Of a stretch of 64,000 bases of DNA, positions 56,101-63,881 are shown piece after piece. Made by a program: the position numbers and the translations under genes. Source of the DNA: CAITSH01 sp945892985 (GTDB taxonomy: Bacteria > Pseudomonadota > Gammaproteobacteria > Burkholderiales > SG8-39); assembly GCA_945892985.1 (NCBI GenBank), contig CAMDDU010000018.1, positions 15,655 through 79,654 of the forward strand. Reading direction: 5' to 3'. How positions within the stretch are numbered: position 1 is the first letter of the stretch; every line of letters starts with the position of its first letter. Below the pieces are notes generated by a model. It saw nothing but the letters and a program-made list of their open reading frames with translations, ran no database searches and had not been told where the DNA came from.

Positions 56101-56932
56101 CGTTCAGCGACCAGTCGTAGTCATCAAAGGCAATGGGGGCCCGCTGCGCCGCAATACGTTGTTGCTGAATCACATCGTCGGTGAGCAGCGTCGCATAGCG
56201 CGAGAAATACTGCTCGCGCGACGCCACACCCCCTATTCCGCTGGTCCAGTCTTCCTTGTACCAGTCGAAAATCCTTGATACCAGAAGCCTGTCGCCGGAC
56301 GCATCGTAGCGATTGCGCGTGCGGTCAGCCAGAAAGCGGCGGGCCTGCTGTTCAAGCTGGGCATCGAGGCGCGTCGCCACATACGCCTCCTCGCGCAGCA
56401 TCGGGCAGCCGACCGAGGCGCAGTTGACGGCAAAATGCACGCGCGGGTCGTCAAACACCCCTTTGGCGCGCAATAATCCGTGCTCAATGCCATCGAGCGA
56501 GGTCTGCGTGCCCAGCAGGCTGATGAAGCGGTCTTTCCACGGATTGCCAAACACCGATCCGAAATCACGGATCGAGCGCAGATCCGGATAGCGGGTCAAC
56601 ACCTTTTCCACGGTAAAGGCGTTGTAGGCGTTGATGAGAAAAGCCATTCTCTGCGCCCTGCTCCAATCCCGGTAGTCGGTTTCGCCGACGGCGGAGAGCG
56701 TGCCCAGGTAAGCCTTGAGCACGGCGCGATCAGCGGCGAAGCCGGCATAGCGCACACGCGAGGCCCTGCCCTCATCAGCGAGGACAACATGTTTTTTTAG
56801 CAAGGCCGTCCAGGCCGCATGCGCATGATCGAATTGCGCCATCGCCGGCGCAGTGCCGAGCAGCAACAGCGCCAGCGCCACCAGCCGCGCCGCGATGCCC
56901 GGCACTCCCAGCACGCTCAGCCGCGCCGCCAT
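56087..56932 (-). CDS. Exported DUF547 domain protein
   Basis: A 281-residue protein with a signal peptide (MAARLSVLGVPGIAARLVALALLLLG...AMA) and a DUF547 domain. Visible motifs are QRMAFLINAYNAFTVEKVLTRYPDLRSI, DGIEHGLLRAKGVFDDPRVHFAVNCASVGCPMLREEAY and DWYKEDW. The CASVGCP cysteines are a conserved feature. DUF547 has been compared to a cysteine-protease-like fold but its activity is not established. The start at 56932 overlaps the preceding fusion gene by 16 bp; the longer frame upstream is antisense-like and rejected. Confidence 0.82.
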   Translation of the reverse strand: MAARLSVLGVPGIAARLVALALLLLGTAPAMAQFDHAHAAWTALLKKHVVLADEGRASRVRYAGFAADRAVLKAYLGTLSAVGETDYRDWSRAQRMAFLINAYNAFTVEKVLTRYPDLRSIRDFGSVFGNPWKDRFISLLGTQTSLDGIEHGLLRAKGVFDDPRVHFAVNCASVGCPMLREEAYVATRLDAQLEQQARRFLADRTRNRYDASGDRLLVSRIFDWYKEDWTSGIGGVASREQYFSRYATLLTDDVIQQQRIAAQRAPIAFDDYDWSLNDVRP

Positions 56933-59070
56933 GTGTTGAATCGCCCGGCCCAGGCGAGCAGTTTTTGCGGCGCGTGATTGCGCCTCCAGTTGCCGGCGAC
57001 GTATTTGTTCGCCTCGGCCATGGTCGGGTAGATATGGATCGTACCCAGAATCTTGTTGAGGCCGAGGCCATGACGCATGGCCAGCACGTACTCGGCAATG
57101 AGGTCGCCGGCATGTGCGCCGGCAATGGTGACGCCCAGAACGCGGTCCTTGCCCGGCACGGTCAGCACCTTGACCAGGCCGTGTGCTGCTTCGTCGGTTA
57201 TGGCACGGTCCAGGTCGTCGATGCCGAAGGTCGTCACCTCGTACGGCACACCCTTCTCGATGGCCTCGGTTTCGTTCAGGCCCACGCGCGCCACCTCGGG
57301 GTCGGTAAACGTCGCCCATGGCACCACGGAAAAGTCCGCGCGGAATGTCCTGAACATCCCGAACAAGCCGTTCACCGACGCATACCAGGCGGTGTGGGCC
57401 GCCATATGCGTGAACTGGTAGGGGCCGGCCACGTCGCCACAGGCGAGAATATTCGGGTACACCGTACGCATGTATTCATCGACCTCGACGGTTCGCGAGG
57501 CAGTCACCGCAATGCCAAGCTCCTGCAGCCCGTAGCCGGTGGTGTTGGCAACGCGGCCGACCGCGCACAGCAGCGCGTCAAAGGCAACGCGCACCTCGCG
57601 TCCGTCGTGATCGGCGTAGAGTACTTTCTCGTCATCCTCAATGGCAAAGCGCACCGCCTTGTGCCCGAGCAACACATCAATGCCCTCCTTGCCGAATTTC
57701 GCCGCAACCATCGCCGAGAATTCCGGGTCCTCGCGCATCATCAGGCGCGGCAGCATTTCCACCTGCGTGACTTTTGCGCCCAGGCGCGCGAAGCTCTGCG
57801 CCAGCTCGCAGCCGATCGGCCCGCCGCCCAACACCACCATGCGCGCCGGCAGCGCGGCCATATCCCATACGGTATCCGAGGTCAGGCAGCCGACCTGATC
57901 AATGCCTGGAATCGGCGGCACAAAAGGCCGCGCTCCGGCGGCAATGACGATGGCCCGCGTGGTCAGGCGCCGGCTGGTGCCGTCCGCGCCGCGGATCTCC
58001 ACCTCCCACGGCGACACCATGCGTGCCTCGCCCTGAATACACTCGACCCCGAGTTCCGTATAACGGGCGACCGAATCGTGCGGCTCCACGGTACTCACCA
58101 CCCGTCTTACCCGCGCCATGACATCGGCGAAGTCCACCCGCGCCGAAGCCCCGGCTATGCCGTACTCTGCGGCGCGCCTGATCTGCGCCAGCACGGCGGC
58201 GGTCTTGATCAGCGCTTTCGACGGCACACATCCGGTGTTCAGGCAGTCCCCGCCCATCTTGTGTTTTTCGACCAGCGTGACTTTTGCCCTGACCACCGCA
58301 GCAATGTAAGAAGTCACCAAACCCGCCGATCCGGCGCCAATCACGATCAGGTTCCGGTCAAAGCGCTTCGGTTTCAGGTGCGCCCAGCGTGCGTACACGC
58401 GTCGCGCCTTCACCACATCGACAATTTTCTTCGCGATCAGCGGGAACACACCCAGCAGCACAAGCGACCCGATCAGGCCCGGCGACAAAATGCCCCGCAA
58501 CGAATCGATCTGTGCCAGTTGCGTTCCGGCATTCACATAGACGAGCGTTCCGGCGAGCATGCCAAGCTGGCTCACCCAATAAAAGGTCCAGGTGCGGATC
58601 GCCGTCAGCCCCATCAGTAGATTGATGGCAAAAAACGGGAAAGCCGGCACCAAGCGCAGCGTGAAGAGGTAAAACCCGCCCTCCTTCTCGACGCCCTTGT
58701 TGATGACGCCCAGGCGCGCGCCGTAGCGCCCCTGGATGAAATCTCTGAACAGCAGCCGGCTGGCGAGAAAAGCGAGCGTCGCGCCGATCGACGACGCAAA
58801 GGACACCAGCAGCGTGCCCCACCCCAGTCCGAATATCGCGCCCGCAGCCAGAGTGAGAATCACCGCGCCCGGAAAAGACAAGGTCACGGAAATCACATAG
58901 ACGACGAAATAGAGAAAACCTGCGGACACAGGCAATGCAGCGCGGTACGCGCTAATCGCCGCCTGCTGCGACTTGAGGTAATCAAGATTCAGGAAGCGTC
59001 CGAGGTCGAAAAAGAAATACATTCCGATCAGACAGGCGATCACTACGGCCAGCGCGAGCTTCTTATTCAT
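56917..59070 (-). CDS. Fusion of TVP38/TMEM64 membrane domain and FAD disulfide reductase
   Basis: A 717-residue two-part protein. Residues 1-about 215 are a TVP38/DedA-like membrane domain: several hydrophobic helices with YVISVTLSFPGAVILTLAAGAIFG and the RLVPAFPFFAINLLMGL re-entrant motif. Residues about 235-717 are a mercuric-reductase/dihydrolipoamide-dehydrogenase-like flavoprotein with VIGAGSAGLVTS, the redox pair Cys276/Cys281 (GGDCLNTGCVPSK), VVLGGGPIGCELAQSF, ILACGDVAGPYQFTH and C-terminal HIYPTMAEANK. No C-terminal metal-binding Cys pair as in MerA is present. The reductase would be held on the cytoplasmic side of the membrane. It lies between arsS and DUF547. Confidence 0.85.
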   Translation of the reverse strand: MNKKLALAVVIACLIGMYFFFDLGRFLNLDYLKSQQAAISAYRAALPVSAGFLYFVVYVISVTLSFPGAVILTLAAGAIFGLGWGTLLVSFASSIGATLAFLASRLLFRDFIQGRYGARLGVINKGVEKEGGFYLFTLRLVPAFPFFAINLLMGLTAIRTWTFYWVSQLGMLAGTLVYVNAGTQLAQIDSLRGILSPGLIGSLVLLGVFPLIAKKIVDVVKARRVYARWAHLKPKRFDRNLIVIGAGSAGLVTSYIAAVVRAKVTLVEKHKMGGDCLNTGCVPSKALIKTAAVLAQIRRAAEYGIAGASARVDFADVMARVRRVVSTVEPHDSVARYTELGVECIQGEARMVSPWEVEIRGADGTSRRLTTRAIVIAAGARPFVPPIPGIDQVGCLTSDTVWDMAALPARMVVLGGGPIGCELAQSFARLGAKVTQVEMLPRLMMREDPEFSAMVAAKFGKEGIDVLLGHKAVRFAIEDDEKVLYADHDGREVRVAFDALLCAVGRVANTTGYGLQELGIAVTASRTVEVDEYMRTVYPNILACGDVAGPYQFTHMAAHTAWYASVNGLFGMFRTFRADFSVVPWATFTDPEVARVGLNETEAIEKGVPYEVTTFGIDDLDRAITDEAAHGLVKVLTVPGKDRVLGVTIAGAHAGDLIAEYVLAMRHGLGLNKILGTIHIYPTMAEANKYVAGNWRRNHAPQKLLAWAGRFNTWRRG

Positions 59071-59089
59071 GCCTGAATACCGTGTTCAT

Positions 59090-59134
59090 GCAGCCGTAAA
59101 TCCGGTTCCGTCTCGAACCGGATTTTCAAGCTGC
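59090..59134. repeat. Nested palindrome between arsS and the fusion gene
   Basis: AAATCCGGTTC (59098-59108) and its perfect complement (59115-59125) are enclosed by GCAGC (59090-59094) and GCTGC (59130-59134). It is intergenic within an otherwise overlapping cluster, so it may be an attenuator or mRNA-stability element. Architecture resembles the REP-like family but the core differs. Confidence 0.65.
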
Positions 59135-59188
59135 AAAGTCCCCGAAAAAATCCGAAACAAGCGCCGGATACGATGCTACGTCAATGCG

Positions 59189-60151
59189 TCAAACCAGTGC
59201 GCCACCGCAACTGGATCCCTGGCCGGCGGTACACCCGTAGCAATGTGATTTCACCACGACCTGATGACCTGCGAGATCGCGCCCGACCAGGTCGGACAAA
59301 TGGACGCGTGGCTTGCCATCTACACGAATGGGCAGATCAAGCATCTGGTTAAAATCGCAGTCATAGACAAAACCGCACCAGTCGACCGACATCAGGGTGC
59401 GGCACATTACTGCTTGCAGGTTCGCCGCCTGATAGCTGTCTCGCAACAGGCTCATATAGGCATTGAACTGGCCTTTGGACACCAGCGTCGATCCGAAACG
59501 CTGAATAGGCATATTGGCGAGCGCAAAGAGGCGGTTGAAGACGATACCGAAGTGTTCGCCCAGGATGCGCTTGTAATCGGCTTCGAGCGCGGCCTGCGGC
59601 GGCGGCAAGGAGGTGCCTTGCGGGTTGTAGACGAGGTCCAGGGTCAGCCCCGAGCCGGCGACACCATAGCCAAGCGCGTTGAGGCGACCGATCGCGCGGA
59701 TACTCGATTCATACACACCCTTGCCGCGCTGCCGGTCGACGAGCTCCTCGGTGTAACAGGGCAGCGACGCAATGATCGCCACGCCGTTGGCGGCCAGAAA
59801 AGCCGCGAGATCCTCCTGCCCGGGCTCCTCGAGGATGGTCAGGTTGCAGCGGTCGGTGACGGCAACACCGAGGCCGCGCGCCGCCACGACGAGGTCGCGA
59901 AAATGCACATTCAGCTCGGGTGCGCCGCCAGTGAGGTCAAGGTGACGCACCCCTGACGCCGCCAGATATTCGAGCACGGTGTCGATCGTGGCCCGGTCCA
60001 TCATCTCGGTCCGGGTCGGCCCGGCGTTGACATGGCAATGCAGGCAACTCTGATTGCACTTGTAGCCCAGATTGACCTGCAGCGTTTCGATTCGGCTGCG
60101 AGTCACGGCAGGAAACCCGGGTTTGAGTAACAGGGGAAGCGTCGCGTGCAT
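59189..60151 (-). CDS. arsS: ArsS-type radical SAM protein with C-terminal Cys-rich extension
   Basis: A 320-residue radical SAM enzyme. The cluster motif is CNQSCLHC (Cys32, Cys36, Cys39), followed by LDLTGGAPELN. The second half matches the DUF3641-type domain (NPQGTSLPPPQAALEADYKRIL, GIVFNRLFALANMPIQRFGSTL) and ends with cysteines in HCYGCTAGQGSSCGG, probably an auxiliary cluster or substrate site. Family members are implicated in attaching a 5'-deoxyadenosyl group to methylated arsenic in arsenosugar synthesis. No arsM methylase is in the window, so the substrate here is open. It is the first gene of the minus-strand cluster and divergent from the bufferin operon. Confidence 0.85.
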   Translation of the reverse strand: MHATLPLLLKPGFPAVTRSRIETLQVNLGYKCNQSCLHCHVNAGPTRTEMMDRATIDTVLEYLAASGVRHLDLTGGAPELNVHFRDLVVAARGLGVAVTDRCNLTILEEPGQEDLAAFLAANGVAIIASLPCYTEELVDRQRGKGVYESSIRAIGRLNALGYGVAGSGLTLDLVYNPQGTSLPPPQAALEADYKRILGEHFGIVFNRLFALANMPIQRFGSTLVSKGQFNAYMSLLRDSYQAANLQAVMCRTLMSVDWCGFVYDCDFNQMLDLPIRVDGKPRVHLSDLVGRDLAGHQVVVKSHCYGCTAGQGSSCGGALV

Positions 60152-60412
60152 TCAAATCATTCCATAGAGGGAAAATCAGGGATTCAGGGCTACGGCCAGA
60201 AAGTGATGGAACGCACCCGCTGCCTTGCATTGGTCTGCCGGGCGCATTTCATATTGACCTGTACGACTCCGTTGGCCCAGATTGGTTTCGAGCCCACAGC
60301 AAGTTCTGATGAAAAAAAGCGTAAGGATTCCCAAAATGCGTCGACCAAAGCCAGGGAACAGCTTTCCCGCAGTCAATTTCGACGCTGATCAACTTTACCG
60401 GAGGATTCACCA

Positions 60413-60709
60413 ATGAACCAGCAAACCCTTATTCGCGCCGCACTCGCCGGACTGTTCGCTGCCGGCACCTTCGCCACCACCGCCGCACAAGCAGCCGACA
60501 AACCGGCCAAGGAAAAATGCTACGGCATCGCCAAGGCCGGCCAGAACGATTGCGCCAACGCCTCGGGCACGCACTCCTGCGCCGGCCAGTCAAAAGCCGA
60601 CATGTCCCCCGACGAGTGGAAATACACCGCCAAGGGTAGTTGCGAAAAAATGGGCGGCAAGCTTACCGCCGCCAAAATGATGGACAAGAAAATGGACAAG
60701 AAGTCTTAA
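60413..60709 (+). CDS. bufA1: Bufferin precursor, DUF2282 family (BufA1-like)
   Basis: A 98-residue RiPP precursor. A Sec signal peptide (cleavage expected after AAQA, residue 27) precedes a core with four cysteines: Cys36 (EKCYG), Cys47 (NDCAN), Cys56 (HSCAG) and Cys77 (GSCEK). The spacing and the [14 protein letters not shown] pattern match DUF2282. In studied bufferins, cysteines are converted to thiooxazoles by the MNIO enzyme, and the exported peptide sequesters copper. The C-terminus is Lys/Met-rich ([11 protein letters not shown]), which could add metal affinity. CGGAGGA lies 8 nt upstream. It is followed by bufB. Confidence 0.9.
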   Translation: MNQQTLIRAALAGLFAAGTFATTAAQAADKPAKEKCYGIAKAGQNDCANASGTHSCAGQSKADMSPDEWKYTAKGSCEKMGGKLTAAKMMDKKMDKKS

Positions 60710-60788
60710 GCCCACCGGCAAGACAGGGGTTTAAGTGCGCGCATTGGAGCGGACGAGTACTTTTCCGTTCAATGCGCGCCTGCCTTCC

Positions 60789-61625
60789 ATGAAACCATCC
60801 CTCAACGGCGCCGGCATCGGCCTGCGCCCCCGCCACTACCGCGATTTCCTCGACACCGCGCCGCCTGTGCCATGGGTGGAGGTGCACAGCGAAAATTACT
60901 TCGGTGAGGGCGGCTACGATTTGCACGTACTTGAGCACGTGCGCGAAAATCATGCGCTGAGCCTGTACGGCGTCGGCCTCGCCCTTGGCTCAGCGGCAAC
61001 TGCCGGGGACGATGCGCGCGTCGAGCGGCACCTGGCAAAGCTCAAACGCCTGGTTTCACGCGTTGAGCCCGCGCTCATTTCCGAGCACCTGTGCTGGGGT
61101 GCGCATCGAGGCCGCCATTTCAACGACCTGCTGCCACTGCCCCATACCGAAGCGGCGCTCACCCACATGGTGGCACGCGTGCAACGCGTACAAGAGGCGC
61201 TTGGCCGGCGCATCCTGCTCGAAAATGTATCCGGTTACGTTGCGTTTCGCGCCAGCGACATGTCAGAGGGCGAATTTCTGGCCGAACTCGCGCGGCGCGC
61301 GGGTTGCGGCATTCTGCTCGACGTCAACAATCTGTACGTCAACCAGGTCAACCACGGCAGCGACGCTCTGGCGGCCATGGCCGCGCTGCCGCGTGAAGGC
61401 GTGGCTGAAATCCACCTTGCCGGCCATCTGGCTACGGACGACATGCTTATCGACGATCACGGCTCGGCCGTGGCACCGCAGGTGTGGCGTTTGTACCAGG
61501 CGGCGCTCGCGCTATTTGGGTCGGTTCCGACGCTGATCGAATGGGACACCGATGTACCCGAACTGGACGTGCTGCTGGGCGAGGCGGCAAGCGCCGCAGC
61601 CCGCATGCTGGCCGAACATGTCTGA
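60789..61625 (+). CDS. bufB: MNIO-family enzyme, DUF692 (BufB-like)
   Basis: A 278-residue multinuclear non-heme iron oxygenase that would modify the precursor's cysteines. The TIM-barrel metal ligands appear in [53 protein letters not shown] and IEWDTD. The ATG at 60789 gives the family N-terminus ([14 protein letters not shown]). GTG 60735 in the same frame has a better ribosome site (AGGGG) and would add 18 residues, so the start is not settled. It overlaps bufC by 8 bp. Confidence 0.92.
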   Translation: MKPSLNGAGIGLRPRHYRDFLDTAPPVPWVEVHSENYFGEGGYDLHVLEHVRENHALSLYGVGLALGSAATAGDDARVERHLAKLKRLVSRVEPALISEHLCWGAHRGRHFNDLLPLPHTEAALTHMVARVQRVQEALGRRILLENVSGYVAFRASDMSEGEFLAELARRAGCGILLDVNNLYVNQVNHGSDALAAMAALPREGVAEIHLAGHLATDDMLIDDHGSAVAPQVWRLYQAALALFGSVPTLIEWDTDVPELDVLLGEAASAAARMLAEHV

Positions 61626-62406
61626 GCTGGCCGCAATCCAGTCCGGCTTTGCCGCCGCGCTCGTGCCGGGCGGCAAAGCCGATGCCAGGCTGGCGGGCGC
61701 GGTGCCGCTGTTTCGCGGCGAGCCCGCGCGTATCGTGCATGGCCTCGCCATTTACCGCGGCAACGCCAGTGCCAATGTGCACAAGGCGCTGGGCGCGATC
61801 TATCCGATCACGGCAACGATAACCGGTGCGGAATTTTTTGAAGGTCTGGCGCGCGAGTACGCGAAGCGGCATCCGTCGGCCAGCGGCGACCTGAACGAAT
61901 ACGGCGAGGCCTTTGGCGACTTTCTGGCCGCGTTTGAGCCGGCCCAGGAATTGCCCTACCTCGCCGATGTCGCGCGCATGGAATGGCTGGCGCACCGCGC
62001 ACATTACGCCGCCGATCATCCCTTGCTCGACACCCGCCGGCTCGCCACCATCACCGAGGACGATTTCCCGCGCCTGCGCCTGTGGCTGCATCCGGCCTGC
62101 GCCCTGCTGCAATCGGATTGGCCGCTGGCGCGCATCTGGCAGGTCCATCAGCACGACTTCTCCGGAGAATTCAGCGTTGACCTGGGTGCCGGACCATCGA
62201 CCGCCCTGATCATGCGTCCGCAGTTGCGCGTCGCGGTTGACGCGCTTAGTACGGGCGAATTCGCCTTTCTCGATGCGCTGGCCGGTGGCAACGCCATTGG
62301 CGCAGCCCTCAATGCAGCGACGGTCGCGGAACCGGGCTTCCTGGCCGACGCCGCCCTGCGCCGCTGGGTGGCCGGTCGCGTAATCATTGACTTCACACTC
62401 GCCTGA
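61618..62406 (+). CDS. bufC: DUF2063 partner protein (BufC-like)
   Basis: A 262-residue protein of the DUF2063 family that pairs with MNIO enzymes and is thought to present the precursor. The N-terminal helical half has [43 protein letters not shown] and [23 protein letters not shown]. The C-terminal half is more variable. The start ATG at 61618 overlaps the bufB stop by 8 bp (ATGTCTGA), indicating coupled translation and a stoichiometric partner. Confidence 0.9.
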   Translation: MSELAAIQSGFAAALVPGGKADARLAGAVPLFRGEPARIVHGLAIYRGNASANVHKALGAIYPITATITGAEFFEGLAREYAKRHPSASGDLNEYGEAFGDFLAAFEPAQELPYLADVARMEWLAHRAHYAADHPLLDTRRLATITEDDFPRLRLWLHPACALLQSDWPLARIWQVHQHDFSGEFSVDLGAGPSTALIMRPQLRVAVDALSTGEFAFLDALAGGNAIGAALNAATVAEPGFLADAALRRWVAGRVIIDFTLA

Positions 62407-62438
62407 CCCAGGCCCCGGCACACAACAGGAGCAGAACA

Positions 62439-62903
62439 ATGAACCCAAGCATGGCCGCACTTCTCGACAACGCGCACACCTGGCTCAAACACGGCAGCAC
62501 GCTGCTCGACCTGGGCATACGGCTTTACGTGGCGAAGATATTTTTCTGGGCCGGCCTGACCAAGATCGCGAGCTGGGAAAACACCGTCGCCTTATTTGAA
62601 GATGAATACCGTGTGCCACTGCTGCCGCCCGAACTGGCGGCGGCGCTCGGCACCTTCGGCGAACTGGTGTTTCCGGTGCTGCTCACCGTCGGCTTTGCCA
62701 CGCGCTTTGCCGCACTATCGCTGTTTGTCGTCAACCTGCTGGCCGTGGTGTCGTACTGGCACGTGCTCAAGGACCTTGAGCCCGCGCTCGTCCAGCACTG
62801 GTATTGGGGCGTGCTGCTACTCGTCACGCTCACCCACGGCCCGGGCAAACTGGCGCTCGACGCATTGATCTGGAAGCGCTGGCCGCAGGCGAGGCCGGCA
62901 TGA
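62439..62903 (+). CDS. bufD: DoxX family membrane protein (BufD-like)
   Basis: A 154-residue inner membrane protein of four hydrophobic segments: RLYVAKIFFWAGLTKI, FGELVFPVLLTVGFATRFAAL, LFVVNLLAVVSYW and WGVLLLVTLTHGPGKLALDALI. DoxX-family members are the usual last gene of bufferin operons; their role is not settled, with redox or quinone-linked function suggested. AGGAG lies 7 nt before ATG 62439. It overlaps the next gene by 4 bp (ATGA). Confidence 0.9.
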   Translation: MNPSMAALLDNAHTWLKHGSTLLDLGIRLYVAKIFFWAGLTKIASWENTVALFEDEYRVPLLPPELAAALGTFGELVFPVLLTVGFATRFAALSLFVVNLLAVVSYWHVLKDLEPALVQHWYWGVLLLVTLTHGPGKLALDALIWKRWPQARPA

Positions 62904-63757
62904 AGCGCCTGCAGTGGGCAAGCGTATTGGGTTTCGCCTGCATCGCCGGCCTGCCGGCGGTGGCGCTGACGGCCACTGCGGCGACTGGCGCCAGCGCCAA
63001 CAATGCCACCAAAGCCGCCAATTCCGCAAAATCGACGCCGCTGCGCATGCCGGCGGCGCTGCTCAACAAAGCCGTGAGCCAGCAGATGCTCGCCGAGCGC
63101 ATCACACGGACCTACTGCATGATCGGGCAGGGTGTGCTTGCCGAACGGGCGAAACACCAACAGGACGGCGACATGCGCAAATTCGAGCAGCAACTGAAGG
63201 AGCTGCAGACCACTGCGACGACCGCGGAGATCCGGGACAACTACGCCTTGCTCGAGCAGCTTTGGGACGACTTCAAGGCCATCAATTCGAAAAAGGCGAC
63301 GCAGGAACAGGCAAAGCAATTGGCCGAACTGAACGAAGAGCTGGCCTGGATCGCCGAAAAGGGTGCGACACTCCTACAAGAGCATATCCGCCTGCCGCGC
63401 AGCGAAGCGATCGTGCTCGCAGGCCGCGCACGCACGCTGACCCAGCGCATGGCCAAGCTGTATTTTTTCCGCAGCTGGGGCCTGCGCGCAGAGGTCATCG
63501 CCAAGGACCTGAAAACCGCTGAAGCAGAATACCTGGCGACAATGCGCCGCCTGGTCACGCTGCCGCAAAACAACGCCGCCTCGCGCCAGGAACTCGCGCT
63601 GACCGACCAGCAGTGGCTGTTCTTTTCCGAAGCCCTTGCCAAGCTGGGCACGCGCGAAGAGCGCGGCGTGCACATGGACAATGTCGCCAAGATCAGCGAC
63701 AACCTGCTGGTGACACTGGACCAGCTGGGCATGATTTTCGAAGAAAGCGGGCGCTGA
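62900..63757 (+). CDS. Exported protein with two PilJ-type sensory repeats, coupled to the bufferin operon
   Basis: A 285-residue protein with a signal peptide (MKRLQWASVLGFACIAGLPAVAL...). Two similar helical segments resemble the N-terminal ligand domain of type IV pilus chemoreceptor PilJ: LLNKAVSQQMLAERITRTYCM at about 55-75 and IVLAGRARTLTQRMAKLYFFRSWG at about 170-193. There is no transmembrane anchor after the signal and no signalling domain, so it would be a free periplasmic protein. It overlaps the DoxX gene by 4 bp (ATGA), so it is translated with the bufferin operon. Function unknown; a periplasmic partner or sensor of the bufferin is an inference from context. Confidence 0.8.
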   Translation: MKRLQWASVLGFACIAGLPAVALTATAATGASANNATKAANSAKSTPLRMPAALLNKAVSQQMLAERITRTYCMIGQGVLAERAKHQQDGDMRKFEQQLKELQTTATTAEIRDNYALLEQLWDDFKAINSKKATQEQAKQLAELNEELAWIAEKGATLLQEHIRLPRSEAIVLAGRARTLTQRMAKLYFFRSWGLRAEVIAKDLKTAEAEYLATMRRLVTLPQNNAASRQELALTDQQWLFFSEALAKLGTREERGVHMDNVAKISDNLLVTLDQLGMIFEESGR

Positions 63758-63837
63758 GCCGGTCGTAAAATGACAGCGGCATGCCAGAAAGGCGAAAAAC
63801 ATCGCATCCACACGCCGCAGAAAGCCCAATCTATTGG

Positions 63838-63868
63838 CTGGAAACGCCCGACTGGCGGGCATTTCCAG
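63838..63868. repeat. REP-like palindrome, copy E
   Basis: CTGGAAACGCCCG (63838-63850) and CGGGCATTTCCAG (63856-63868) pair with one mismatch around ACTGG. It lies after the last bufferin-operon gene and directly before the IS30-type transposase remnant. It may end transcription from both sides. Confidence 0.7.
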
Positions 63869-63881
63869 ACGATGTGCGAAT

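Noticed and set aside
56965..58620. 551-codon open frame on the plus strand opposite the membrane/flavoprotein fusion gene
   Set aside because: It is antisense to a clearly conserved gene, rich in His/Arg/Gln as expected from reading GC-rich codons backwards, and matches no family.
60146..60388. 80-codon open frame between arsS and the bufferin precursor
   Set aside because: No ribosome site, no family resemblance, and it occupies the divergent promoter region.
61447..62460. 337-codon minus-strand open frame opposite bufB/bufC
   Set aside because: Composition of a reverse-strand shadow; the plus-strand genes have family motifs and overlaps typical of an operon.
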